Positions 12,433 to 22,947 of a stretch of 27,086 bases of DNA are shown piece by piece. Position 1 is the stretch's first letter; the number at the start of each line of letters is the position of its first letter. The translations under genes were made by a program, and so were the position numbers. The notes under the pieces were generated by a model. It made no database searches. It was not told the DNA's origin and worked only from the letters and a program-made list of their open reading frames with translations. Origin of the DNA: Stephanodiscus triporus (taxonomy: Eukaryota > Bacillariophyta > Thalassiosirophyceae > Thalassiosirales > Thalassiosiraceae); assembly GCA_036939755.1 (NCBI GenBank), contig JALLAZ010000055.1, positions 1 through 27,086 of the forward strand, written 5' to 3'.

Positions 12433-12818
12433 CCAATAATCCAAGTTCTCCATCCTGCTTTTTTGCTGGGGAGGAGGGGAGGGAATTACGAGCGTTGGTA
12501 CTGAAGAGTGAAAAATGTGTATTGCTTTGTATTTTCTTTGGTTACGATAGAAGATATTGACTATCTAATGTTGCCAATAGAGAGTTAAAATCATCGATTG
12601 TTTTGAAATCAATTCTATTTGAGTAGTCCAGAACAGCAGGCACTTGAATCTCAGTTGACTCTCATGATGAAAGCCACCTAAATGTACTCTATGTAAGTCC
12701 TCTATGAGTTTGTATCGAGGGACATCCCGCTTAAGGAATCTGCGAGCACTTCTTATTAAGGTCCGCGATCAAAACTCATTTCCTACTAATAAATTTCTAC
12801 CTAACATGTGCGCAAACT
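12433..12818. other. Convergent 3' interval
   Basis: This AT-rich stretch of 386 bp lies between the stop codon of the sigma-factor gene and that of the metalloprotease gene on the other strand. It should hold both 3' UTRs. I see no coding frame, repeat or RNA gene in it. Confidence 0.6.
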
Positions 12819-15327
12819 TTAATACTCTTGCAACCACTTTCCACTGAACATCATCAAAGACACTGCTGCCAAAATACCGGTAGCCGTGACCTGGCTTGAA
12901 GATGACACAATCTCCTCGCTTCCATCATCTTCGGCTGTGATATTCACCTGGCGTGGGACAATGGTCATCCCTTCGCTTTCGTCGTCACCAGATATGGAAA
13001 AAAGCACCTGATCTTCCGTTTCAAGCTTGCAAATATTAGAGTCAAAGCCGTCAGCACCGAGGGGGGTGCATGCGAGTACCCCACCGGAGAGAGTGCCACT
13101 GCAGCAACCACTCATGCACTGCGAGCTCGAGGAGCAGAAATTCCAGTCCCCCAGAGACCCGCCGGTTGTGGATATTGCCAGTTCAGCCAGAACGGGCACA
13201 TTAGCAGTGCAAGCACCGTTGCACTGATCAGGGTTCCATTCGTTGCAGGCCCAAGTTCCGTCTACAGCCGTATGTCCCCACGAAATTTCAACTTGACTTA
13301 CCACCGTCATGCTTTGATCATAGCAATCCCACTGAGACAGCTTCTTTACTGAGATATCAGCATGCGCTGGATTCGCATTAAGATCTATCGAAACAATCGT
13401 TAACTCAAAATCATTTGCCAGTCTTGTGGATTCTCCGGAGCCCAGCTTCGCTTCCAAGTAGCTCAAAGACCACCAATCACTCTCATCCGCCTTAGTGATC
13501 ATAACCAGATTTTCACTCTCCGCTGTTCCTGAATTGATACGATTGAACATGACATAATAATCTATAGACTCCACGGTATCTAACTTGAGCACTACAAAGG
13601 AGCTACTGTCATTCTCATTGGTGTAATCAACGCGACCGATGAGTCTACCATTCCAGTCACCACCTTCGCCATTGTAAGCGAAACTTCGTGAAGCATACCA
13701 TCCCATTTGCCAAGACTTTGCACCGTTGTAACAATGCATTCCAACCTCACCATAAGCACCGGCTCCCATGATACAAGCTTCGTCACCATATTCTTCTCCG
13801 GCCTCACTGCTATGGCTCATGCCGAAGGTATGTCCAACCTCATGCATTACTACGCCCCCATCCCTAATAAAAATTGAAAAGAGACACGGGATCAGAAAGG
13901 GGACCTGAAATGACCCGTTGTACTATTGAGAGGTACACATACCACATGTCCCCATACACACTCATTCCAGTCCCCACCAGAGCATAAGCATTTCCAATGA
14001 CACCTTGAGGAAGGTAATACATCTGAATGTCCGCAAGATCGTCTGGATGTCCAACTCCAAATTGTGCTTTTAATTCCTCAACGGCAGCATTAACTAAGAC
14101 ATCATCTCCGTCTATGGTTGCAGCCATAGGAACGGTCACAGTCGTGGCTCCTGATGGCGAACGTGTGTGTTGATGTGGATTTGTTTTGCCGGGCGCAAGG
14201 AAACAAGTGGAGTTAGTGAGGATAAAAGTGATTGAAGGGCGGATGAGAAAATAGTACAGTCGTTCATACTTGCCATTTCGAATCTGAACGGAATTTCCAT
14301 CCCTGTCTCCTGCCAACTCAAAATTCATCTGCCCGATACTGCATGTGCCGAAATGGCTTTTCACCGAGATAGGATCGGACGCGACAAGCCCAGCAGTGCA
14401 AACTCCGTTGCACTTATCAGGGTTCCATTCGTTGCAGGCCCAAGTTCCGTCTACGGCCGTATGTCCCCACCAAATTTCAACTTGACTTACCACCGTCATG
14501 CTTTGATCATAGCAATCCCATTGAGACGAGGGTTCGGTACCAAAGGCTTGATTGGACAAAGTTGCTTCAGACGCCGCAGGGGCTGCGTCGTCCAACGCGA
14601 CAATGCGAATAATTAATGCAGTCCCAGTTACACTTCTTGTGCTCCCACGGGAAAGATGAGAGCGAAATCCTTGGTTGGGGTCATCGACATCTTGATTTTG
14701 TTCTTTAAATTCCAATGTCTCCACCCCCAGAGTGGGCATCACCAAGGTGGCGGTAGTATCATCTAAGTAGGCGCCTGCCAACATACTCAGTTCAACAGCT
14801 CCACCAATTATTCCATTCCTGTTGGCCCGAACAACCTTTTCCGGGACTCCAGACACAACGTAATGTTTGCCGTCGGCAGTGTCGCAAGAAAGAAACTCCT
14901 TGGAAGGGTTGGACATCACCACTTTAATAGAGGTAGAAACACAGGTGGAGTCATCGGCAAGTTTACGAGACAGAAGGTTTCGCTCATCACGAGGGATGTT
15001 TTTGTCAGAAGGATGCATGGTGACATCCATATCACGCTGTGCGACTTGAACCACGTTGGCAGTGGCGACAATGGGGGTGGATATGACCAGAAGTACAAAC
15101 AAGGCTACGAAGACAGCTTGTTTTGATATGATACAAAGTAGCAACCCATTGGCGGCGCAGCCCGCGCGCCCTTTGAAAGCAGACTTGGCAGGGCGGGCGT
15201 TGTTGCCTTCGTGAGGGTTCGTTTCATCCTCATCCGCAACATCTAGCGTGTCGTGTAGATGGTGAAGGGCTTTCGCAGAGAGATGTTGGGCCCGATGACC
15301 CAAGGTACTATTGATTGCGTTGTTCAT
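12819..15327 (-). CDS. Membrane-anchored gametolysin-type (peptidase M11) zinc metalloprotease
   Basis: Read on the minus strand, exons are 15327-14274, 14150-13943 and 13863-12819, giving 768 residues. Intron 1 is best read as GC-AG and intron 2 is GTATGT/TAG. The zinc site HEVGHTFGMSH is at 428-438 with a Met-turn (CIMGAGAYG, Met453), followed by CYNGAKSWQMGWY, all characteristic of M11 (Chlamydomonas gametolysin). M11 enzymes digest extracellular matrix or cell-wall proteins. A hydrophobic segment at about residues 62-87 (QAVFVALFVLLVISTPIVAT in its core) looks like a type II signal anchor or late signal peptide, and a short hydrophobic segment lies near the C-terminus. A 45-residue Cys/Trp module (WACNEWNPD-x-CNG) occurs at about 267-312 and again, nearly identical, at about 596-641. 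The second copy is followed by a Cys-rich patch (QCMSGCCSG). I start at ATG 15327; an upstream in-frame TTG is not a credible start. Confidence 0.88.
13203..13338. repeat. 136-bp direct repeat, copy A (C-terminal module of the protease)
   Basis: It matches 14392-14527 at 130 of 136 bases in the same orientation, with no gaps by eye. It encodes the second Cys/Trp module of the M11 protease, downstream of the catalytic domain. The two copies are offset by 1,189 bp. Confidence 0.93.
14151..14273 (-). other. Probable GC-AG intron in the M11 protease gene
   Basis: On the minus strand the exon ends AATG, followed by GCAAGTATGA, the usual extended consensus of GC donors. The intron ends in a pyrimidine-containing stretch closing CATCAG before GAGCC. 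Removing these 123 bases keeps the frame and joins SVQIRNG to ATTVTVP, the continuity expected in M11 proteins. The segment has no in-frame stop, so retention would add 41 residues. The nearby GT four bases downstream breaks the frame with the same acceptor. Confidence 0.6.
14392..14527. repeat. 136-bp direct repeat, copy B (N-terminal module of the protease)
   Basis: This is the partner of 13203-13338 and encodes the first Cys/Trp module, upstream of the catalytic domain. I count six substitutions; three lie within the first 24 plus-strand bases. The match ends sharply at both sides, as expected for a duplicated or gene-converted segment. Confidence 0.93.
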
Positions 15328-15850
15328 CTTACGGATATGGTATCGTGACAAGCGCTGTTGTTTCCTTGTTGGTTATTCTGATTGCGACCTTGTTTCCTGA
15401 ATTATGAGCCGATCAGAACTGTATGAGCGTGTTGTCCTTGGTCAGTCTATCTCACCTATTACCATGATGTTTGGTCTTGGTCGACGGATTTATTGGTGTC
15501 GATGCATGACCCCGCGGATCCGATACTCCGTTCCCGGCCTTCCGATCCAGATTTCGAAGCATGGATCTCGTTAGTAGGCTCATGATATTTCGCGTGCCAA
15601 CACGACCCCTCCACAAATCCGTCCTACCGAAAATAACACGATGGGTTTCTCGCTTTAGCCCCCTCGCACGCGGCTGTCTACGATCCAGTCTGGGCTATCA
15701 ACACCTCGCAAACTTTAGACCCACGGGTCATGGTCATCCTCGTGCCGGGCGACGCCGCCCCTTAGCGATAGTAATTTTTTGGCGATACGGCTGCCTGGGT
15801 ACTTTACATAATTCGTCGGGGAGATGCCACCGCTTCGCGTCGAAACAACG
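15328..15850. promoter_or_regulatory. Divergent promoter interval, protease and SGNH-like gene
   Basis: The 523 bp between two divergent start codons should hold both promoters and 5' UTRs. An open frame at 15561-15854 (+) has no recognisable protein features and runs across the SGNH-like start codon in another frame, so I do not call it. No TATA box or named motif could be placed confidently. Confidence 0.45.
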
Positions 15851-17456
15851 ATGACGAAGATATCAAGCTCGAGTTTCTACGCGGAATATCACGGACACAA
15901 GCTCCGCCACCTCAAAACGCTCTACCCGCCCCTGCGCGCCGAGTCCGACGCGTTACTGTGGACCGCGGGCGATTCAAGCCTCGATAACAAGTGAGTAACG
16001 TCGACGCCATGCCCCATCCGTTCCTCGTGCATATTATTCTTATATTGTGTACATTTTTTGAAGGTACTGGTTCAATGACACAAGGCCCGCAGTCGGAGTT
16101 TACGGTGACGTGCTGAGCCCCCCCAGGAGCGTGGCCGACGTCGCACATTGGTTGAATTACCTGTCGGCCGTTCGATACGACGATGCAAATCGCAATTCCA
16201 TCGGCGGGGGTGGCGATGTCGATGGCAAGGGACGGGACGGACGGAAGAGGTACGCGGCCATCAACGCGGCCGTGGAGGCCACGACGCTCAACGAACGGAC
16301 GCTCGCGTTACGACCGCAGGACTCGTTCCTTCGGGATAACATATCGCCAGAGGACGTGCTGATCGTCTCCGTCGGCGGGAACGACATCGCGATGTGCCCC
16401 GCGCCGTGCACCATAGCCTCCATGGCGGGCCTGCTGTGTCTGCCCACGGCTTGCTTGGCTCACGGTAGTTCTTTCGGGACGGTGCCGGTGAGTTCGAGTT
16501 TGAGTCTTCTCCGCCTCGTCGAAATGACAGACCGAACGAGCAATCGAACGGACGCGCATTGCCATTTGCCGATTTATCTCGATGGTGCTCATGGAGATGA
16601 TATGGTCACTCTCCTAAATTATTATTCGCATTCGTATGGCACTCACGGCACATGTTTTGCACTGTAGGTCGATGATTACTGCTGCGGATGCGGACCGTCA
16701 CTGGCGTCGTGTGCCTGTTCCTGTCCCCCCTGCTTGGGATATTTCCGGCATCTCTTTGGCACAAGGTGAGATTGACTACCGTCTACATACATCGGGTGTG
16801 GAATAGTCCGATGGATGAGATGCACAGCCGATAACGAACTGGAACTAGACGAGACAGTTGGACAACAGAACCTCCTTATGACTTGTTATCTCTCTTTCTC
16901 AGTCACTCGTTCTCCCTCTCTCTCTCTCTCTCCACCAGGACCCAAAAGTACATCGAGGCACTAACGTCAAAGACACGACCGAAGAAAATCCTCGTCTGCA
17001 TGATATATTATCCCGACGAGAGCCCTAACATCCCGTCGTGGGCGAATGCCGCACTTGGAGCGTTGGGTTACAATCGCAACCCTGCGAGGTTGCAATTGCT
17101 GATAAGAAAGGTTTTCGAGGAGGCCACAAGGTATGTAGTACATGATTCGGGGCATTCGGTGTGTAGATATTATGATTTCGTTCGTCACGCTGAAATGAAC
17201 CCCAACCGACGCAAAAAAAAAACAAAGCTCGATTCGCATACCGGGATCGCAAGTCATACCCGTCCCACTCTTCGTCACCCTCGATGGAACTCGGAGCGAG
17301 GACTACGTCGCGCGCGTCGAACCGTCCGCCATCGGCGGCAGGAAAATGGCGGAATTTCTGCTGGATGTCATACATTCTGAAAAAAGTTTTGACGCTATGA
17401 TCGGGATGACGTCATCGGCACCGACGACTTCGTTCATCGTTGGTAGAGACACCTGA
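15851..17456 (+). CDS. SGNH/GDSL-like hydrolase family protein with cysteine cluster
   Basis: Five exons: 15851-15990, 16064-16487, 16668-16765, 16939-17130 and 17228-17456. Together they give 360 residues in one frame; donors are GTGAGT, GTGAGT, GTGAGA and GTATGT. Block I is GDSSLDNK with the candidate nucleophile Ser42, and block III is VSVGGNDIAM (Gly152, Asn153). These are hallmarks of the SGNH esterase/lipase fold, whose members hydrolyse esters of lipids or carbohydrates. The usual C-terminal Asp-x-x-His is not seen: the matching place reads ARVEPSAIGGRKMAEFLL, with Glu316 where His is expected. Exon 3 encodes seven Cys within 18 residues (193-210). There is no signal peptide, so it is probably cytosolic. 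The third intron contains a CT microsatellite just before its acceptor; the fourth acceptor follows an A-tract and is the least certain boundary. Activity is uncertain. Confidence 0.8.
16889..16933 (+). repeat. CT-rich microsatellite in the third intron of the SGNH-like gene
   Basis: A pyrimidine-rich stretch ending in about ten uninterrupted CT dinucleotides lies immediately before the acceptor CCACCAG (intron end 16938). It probably doubles as the polypyrimidine tract for splicing, so length changes here could affect exon 4 recognition. Confidence 0.75.
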
Positions 17457-18029
17457 CACTTTTTGTGGATCAAATAATGATGTAATAAATACGTTACAAT
17501 GCCAAACGCCCTGGATACTGAAAAAGCATGTCTCTGTATGAGGAAATAGACAAAAGTGGTTTTGCGTAAATAGTTATTTTTAAGTAGTTGACGGGCGGGG
17601 CGCAGTTCGACGGGCCGCGACATAATCGGTCGTCGTCCGGGACGAGATCCAGTAAATGACGAGCGACATCGATTGTCCGAGGAGGTAGAGCAGCGTGATA
17701 TGATCGTGGGCGGGGCTTGGGAGTCCGCTGACTTTGTCGTCATATCAGTTCCCGCCATCCGCATTTAGGATACTAATTCCTAATCGTGTACACCACAGAA
17801 TCGACAACACAAAAACAAACCCTCGCTCCCCCTCCGCTGACATGTTTGCCGCCGATCATGCCGCCGAATTCTCCCCAGGCGGGTTTGGCCATATCATCGG
17901 CGTCCCTGCTTTGGAAATGATTCCTCCCTCTCTGCTACTCCGGTCGAATCTGCCGAAAAGCGAACGAAAGTTGCGAGCGAAGAGATAACAGGGTCCTCGC
18001 AAACACCCAACATTATTTTGCAAGTAACA
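17457..18029. other. Intergenic interval with a possible upstream ORF
   Basis: The 573 bp between two genes of the same strand hold the SGNH-like 3' UTR and the next gene's promoter. An ATG-started frame at 17842-17988 (48 residues, MFAADHAAEFSPGGFGHIIG at its start) ends 41 bp before ATG 18030 and is in a different frame. It could be a translated upstream ORF, but nothing beyond its being open supports this. Confidence 0.4.
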
Positions 18030-19439
18030 ATGAGCTCGCGCACTCATCGCAAGAAGGCACCTACGGCCTCCCTTCTCGACACGGTCCATGAGGGTCCGAC
18101 GCCGCCACTCAAGACTGATCCGCCGTCGGCCGCCCTACGAGCTCAATCCTCCTTCCTCGATGCGCTCAAACGCAACGCTACCGCTCGGGCTGGCGGCCGT
18201 AAGCCGAATCAACGCTCTTCTCCCTCGACCAAGACGAACGAAGACGAGGAAGACGGGGAGAACGAGACGCCAGCTTCTCGTAATCGCTCAGCGTCGGCAG
18301 CCACCTCCTCTCGCAAAGTGAAGAAGCCACCGTCGTACGAGGGCACCGCATCGGTATCGGCCAACGGCGACAAAAATGCATCCACTCCGTCCGTCGGTCG
18401 TCGCAACGTCGTCGGTGCCGATCGAGAGAGGAACGAATCGGAGCGTTCCGCCGTTACTCGCACGAGCACCACCAAGTACGCAGACAAGAATCCCGTGTCG
18501 GCATCGGTAAACTCACGCAAAAACAAGTCCGTTTCGTCTAATGCTCGCAAAGCAGCAGCCGCCGCATATGGTCAACCTCCTCCCGGTATGATGTTTGAAC
18601 CACCGAACAGAGATAGCCACAAATCAGAGCCCAACGTTCAAGTTTTGTCAAAATCAGCCAGCCCTTCCAAAGAATCAGCTGCTGTGCGCTCTTCTGCAAA
18701 CCGTCCCTCGGAGGAGAGTAGATTCAATTACGAAACTCCAAGTAAGTCGGTTGCTCATGAGCAAGCGGCTCGTGATCGTGAGCAAGCTGCTCATGAAAAA
18801 GCTGATCACGATCGAGCCGTTCGCGAACAAGCTGCTTGGGAGCAGCTAGCTCGCATTCAAACCTCCGCCGCTCGCGACGCAAGCGATTCCGCCAGAAGCG
18901 CGACCCAGTGGAAAGTACGAGCTCAGATTCCTGTACAAGAGGCATGGCGCTCGATCTCCAATCCTAATATTGGTGATCCTGATCGCGGCCAACTTGGAGA
19001 AAACGGATTTTTGGTCGTTCTCGAGGACCCTCTAATCAAGCTACGTCAAGTTTGGTACTTCACTAAGAACGGGAAGAAACTTTTCAGGGCAGATGCACCC
19101 TCCTTTGATCCGTGGAGCGTGATCCAAGGTAACGCGGGAGTGGAGCCCTGTCTCTTCATGGATGCGGTGAATTATGAGCAGCAGCGACTTCGTCGATTTC
19201 ACTTCCGATTCAGCAGCAATTTTGTGCTCGCGTCCGCATTGGGCCACATCCTCTATGATAACATGGCGCTCCTTGACGAATTCTTCAATGCGAATGGAAC
19301 GAATAGGTTCTTGGCAACGTCGACTTCTCTTCCCGACCACGTGAGAGTGTATGCGGATAATGAAATGGTCGTTGATAGTTTTGCAGTCCGCCCAAGCAAC
19401 ACACCAGCACGCTACAAGGGTGAAACTCAGGAATACTGA
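18030..19439 (+). CDS. Unrecognised protein: disordered N-terminus, charged helix, globular C-terminal domain
   Basis: A single exon of 469 residues; ATG 18030 sits in the context taacaATGa. I do not recognise the family. Residues 1 to about 230 are low complexity (Ser, Arg, Lys, Pro, Asn) and basic. Residues 240-275 form a short-repeat helix rich in Ala, Glu, Gln, His and Arg (HEQAARDREQAAHEKADHD), likely a coiled coil. Residues 300-469 look globular, with hydrophobic and aromatic residues regularly spaced (NGFLVVLEDPLIKLRQVWYF, then FHFRFSSNFVLASALGHILY). No signal peptide or membrane span is seen. The codon pattern and length argue that it is real, and the C-terminal part is the piece to search. 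It converges on ESF1, with 194 bp between stop codons. Confidence 0.7.
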   Translation: MSSRTHRKKAPTASLLDTVHEGPTPPLKTDPPSAALRAQSSFLDALKRNATARAGGRKPNQRSSPSTKTNEDEEDGENETPASRNRSASAATSSRKVKKPPSYEGTASVSANGDKNASTPSVGRRNVVGADRERNESERSAVTRTSTTKYADKNPVSASVNSRKNKSVSSNARKAAAAAYGQPPPGMMFEPPNRDSHKSEPNVQVLSKSASPSKESAAVRSSANRPSEESRFNYETPSKSVAHEQAARDREQAAHEKADHDRAVREQAAWEQLARIQTSAARDASDSARSATQWKVRAQIPVQEAWRSISNPNIGDPDRGQLGENGFLVVLEDPLIKLRQVWYFTKNGKKLFRADAPSFDPWSVIQGNAGVEPCLFMDAVNYEQQRLRRFHFRFSSNFVLASALGHILYDNMALLDEFFNANGTNRFLATSTSLPDHVRVYADNEMVVDSFAVRPSNTPARYKGETQEY

Positions 19440-19633
19440 TTGGCAAATTGTATCTATTCTGTCTATGTGTTTTAGCATTAATAAGTTCGTGGTGTAGTCA
19501 AAGCACTTGAATGTTGGACTTAATTCAGAACATAAGTACCAGTTAACACAAGAGTATTTTCTCGAATCACTGCTCAGCCAAGCATCATTGAATCTCACAT
19601 TTCTGTTTTCAAATGAAAAGTCAGACCTATTCT

Positions 19634-22600
19634 TCAGGCACCCTTGGTTTTTTCCCTCTTTGGCCCATCTTTATGCATTGAAACTTTTTGTTGAATACTC
19701 TTGACCAATGAACTTAACTCCAATGCGCCACTACTGCTTTCTATCCAACCGCCTTCACGACCATGGGCATCCTTAGCCTTATCACTTCTGAAACCATTTT
19801 GCCTATTCCCCCCCTCCTTGTCGCGACCACCAAGATTCTTATTCCTTCTCATGGATTGCTCGTTCAGCAATTCCTTCATGGCACCAGTCTCTTTAAACGC
19901 GGGGTTGGTCCGATCGATGCCGAATCTATCATCGTTCCCATCCAACAATGCCGCAAAGCGAGTATCCGAAGTGTCGATGTGAAAGCCTTGGCCCGAAACA
20001 TTTGCCGCCAGGGTTTCGAGCTGACGCTTACGCTTTCCCTTGAGCTTTTTGCTCGAATGTCGCTCTAACTTGGTGAGCCCTCTCATGTCATAGTCCTTCT
20101 CATTTTCTTCATCTGATGCAATTTTAACAAATTAAATAGATAATGCAAGGCACACGCATGAGATGCAAGAACGAAATATAACACAGGAAAGAGAAAAACT
20201 ATCAGGTGTCATGCACGTGTGAACTCACCGTCATCACCAGCAATGAGGAGTTCCAATTCCTCCTTGGTACTAGCAACTTTGTCACCTCCACTGCCAATAG
20301 CACCACCATCCGACGTTCCATTCATATCTAACTTCGTTCGCTGCTGTATCTTCTTCTTCGTCTTATTGTCAACTTTGAATGTTTTGTCGATGAAGAATTC
20401 ATCGCTGCCATCCCTGTTTCCGCCGATAGCACCACCAACGGCATCCTCATGCGACTCCTCATCTGAAAATGGTGCCACGCCGAATTCAGGATCAACTCCA
20501 TACATTCCATCATTGTCATCATAATTATCATGGCCGTTGACACCGTCATGTTCCTCATCGAAATGATGATTGCGATCATCGTAATTTTGATCCTTCTTCC
20601 TCCTGGCATTGCGTACAGCTTGTCGTCGCTCTTTCCGTTTCTCCTTTCGTTTTTCGAGATATTTCTCATAGGGAGATAACCCGTTATCATCTCCTCCTCC
20701 TAATCCATCGCGATTGCTGACATGCTTGGACTGCATTAACTTGGATCGTATCCTTCCCTCCAGGTCCCGTTTTCCGGGAATAAATGTAGCTTGGTGCTTA
20801 GAAACCACTCCCATATTTTCGCTGCTGTCGTCGTCGTCTTCTTCTTCTTCTTCTGACTCCAATTCAGATTTAGTAGAAGACAATTTCACCCTCTTCCCAC
20901 TGTCCTTGCCTGCATCGTTCTTCTCTCCTCCGATTTCATCTTCATCATCGCTACTGCTGCTGTCACAGCTGTCGATACCATTCTGGTCCTCAGACTGTTC
21001 AAAAGCCTCCTTGCCACCGTCATCCTCCTCTTCGCTATCGCTCCCCTCCAGACCTAGCATCGCCCTCATAATCGATCCCTTCCTTTTCCTCTTCTTCTCA
21101 TTTTTTGTAGACGCAGTCATCCCCTGATTTTTTTTACCCTTTGCTTTCTCCCCTTCTTCTCCTTCAACACGACTCTTCTTTCCTATTTCTCCTCTCTCTG
21201 CTTCTCCGTCATCATCTTCGTCGCTACCGCTGCTGCCACCGCTCGAATTGTCGCTCGTGGCCAGGTAGAACCCGATGTCGTCCCCCGTCGCCAACGCCTC
21301 CCACGCGTCCTTCACCATGCCATAGTGCCTCGTGAGCTTCCTCTCCCTCTCGACGTCGCCCCGTTCCCACGTGCACGTGACGCGACTCTGCCTGAGCGCA
21401 TTCGCGGCGGCGCCCTCGGGCGGCTCGTACCTTGCGGGGAGGGCGTCGCATACGTCCCTGGGCGGACGATCGCGCACCGTCGCGGGGAGCGCGTTCTCCG
21501 GCAGCACCCTGACGTCGACCTCGGCCGCCGAGTCCTCCACCTCCAACCCGTCAACGCCCTCGTATGCGCGCGAGGCGGCGTGGGACGACGTGAACGTCGC
21601 GATCGCGAAGTAGTACCGCAATCGCGATGCCTCGTACTCGCGCAGCCTCTCGACGTCGAACCCCTCCTCCTCCTCGCATTCGTCGCGAAGGCGCGAGTTT
21701 TTCGTCACCGCCGATTGGGGAGGAAAGTGCGCGTACAGCCCGGACGTGGCCTCGGCGAGGTTGAACGCGTCTTCTCCATCCACGTCTTCGTCGTCTTCGT
21801 CCTCGTCAGAATACTCGTCACCACTGGGATGTTCGTGATCATCGGGGTCGTCCTCGTCATCCGAGGATCCATCGTTGGAGGTATAGTCATCCCTTTTGTT
21901 GTCATCGTCGACGTCGACCCCCTCTCTCTCTCCATCGTCGCGTTGTCCCTCCCTCTTCCCCTTCCAAATCCCAGTCGGACCCTCGATGCGTTCCTTCTCC
22001 ATCCTCTCCAATCCGAAGTCGCTCGGGTAGACAGCCACGTTCCGCAACGTCCCCGGGGGACAGAAGGAGTGGAGCATCGCGTACACGTCCACGGCCCGTA
22101 TACGGTCCCAGTTCAGGTTGAGTACGCAGAGGTACCGCGACGGTTCGTCGGTGAGCGACGCGCCGTCGTCGACGTCGGCGTCGCCGGGGAGGGGCGCGCG
22201 ATTCGGATCGAAGATCCCGGACTTGCCGTAGACCTCATCGGCCGAGGAGGAGGAGGAGGAGGACGACGACGACCCATCATCTCCATCACCATCGTCGTCT
22301 TCGGAATCATTATCGTCGTCGTCGTCCTCGCCGTCGGAAGAAGAAGAAGAGGATGCGGAGATGTCGCCGCGGGAGAGGGCGTTGAGGTAGGCTATGCGGG
22401 CCTCCATGCTGCCGTTATTCCCGTCATCGTAGTCATCGTCGTCGTCCACGTCGTTATCGTCGTCGCCCTCCTCTTCCTCCCCATCGTGGTCATCGCCGGC
22501 CCGCTCTTTCCTCTTCCTCCTACCCTTCTTCCTCTTCCCCCCGACGGCCGTCTCGCGACCGTACTTGTCCCTGGCGGGGACGACGCACCCGAACCCCTCC

Positions 22601-22947
22601 GGGTCGGAGGCGAGGGCGGACCGGAACCGTTCGTCCGACTCGATGGCGCGCGCGAGCGACTCCCCCAGTCCCGGGTCGAACGACGACGACTTCTTCTTCT
22701 CCTTCTTCTTCCCCCCCCTCCCTTCCCCCCCGTCGTCGTCGTCGTCGTCGTCGCGCCCGCGACGACGATCGGCGGGCCCGCGGGATGAGAACTGCGGACG
22801 CGTCGCCGCCGCCGCGAATCGCGCGTCGTCTATCGGGCGGTCGTCGTCGTCGTCGCCGCCGCCACGACCCCGTCCTCGGCCCCGCCGCCCCTTCCCCTCG
22901 CCGGGGGCGGCGGACGGCGTTTTGGGCTTCGAGCCCTTTGCCATCAT
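19634..22947 (-). CDS. ESF1: ESF1 homolog, nucleolar 18S rRNA-processing factor
   Basis: On the minus strand, exons 22947-20229 and 20112-19634 join through a 116-bp GTGAGT/CAG intron to give 1,065 residues. The conserved ESF1 core starts near residue 270 (SRYLCVLNLNWDRIRAVDVY, then the PSDFGLERM element with family-typical ERMEKE and EGPTGIW) and continues to about 570 (RLRYYFAIATF, GDDIGFYLAT). The C-terminal exon holds the NUC153 motif at about 953-985 (RFAALLDGNDDRFGIDRTNP and FKETGAMKELLNEQSMRR). Long Asp/Glu/Ser tracts separate the domains, as in other ESF1 proteins but heavily expanded; many are GAC/GAG/TCG triplet runs. In yeast, Esf1 is a nucleolar factor needed for early pre-rRNA cleavages leading to 18S rRNA. 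Two adjacent ATGs (22947, 22944) are possible starts. GC content drops abruptly near 21240, within the gene. Confidence 0.93.

Noticed and set aside
14151..14269. A GT-AG intron (GTATGA...CAG) in the M11 protease gene
   Set aside because: The 119-bp excision shifts the frame and leads to a stop soon after; the GC-AG pairing four bases upstream keeps the frame and gives the expected protein.
15561..15854. A 97-codon + strand frame upstream of the SGNH-like gene
   Set aside because: It runs through a divergent promoter interval and over the next start codon in another frame, with no recognised features.
21325..22788. A 487-codon open frame on the + strand opposite ESF1
   Set aside because: It lies wholly antisense to the GC-rich 5' half of ESF1, consists largely of Val/Ile/Arg/Gly runs that are the complement of Asp/Glu tracts, and has no domain-like order. 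It is a shadow of the real gene.
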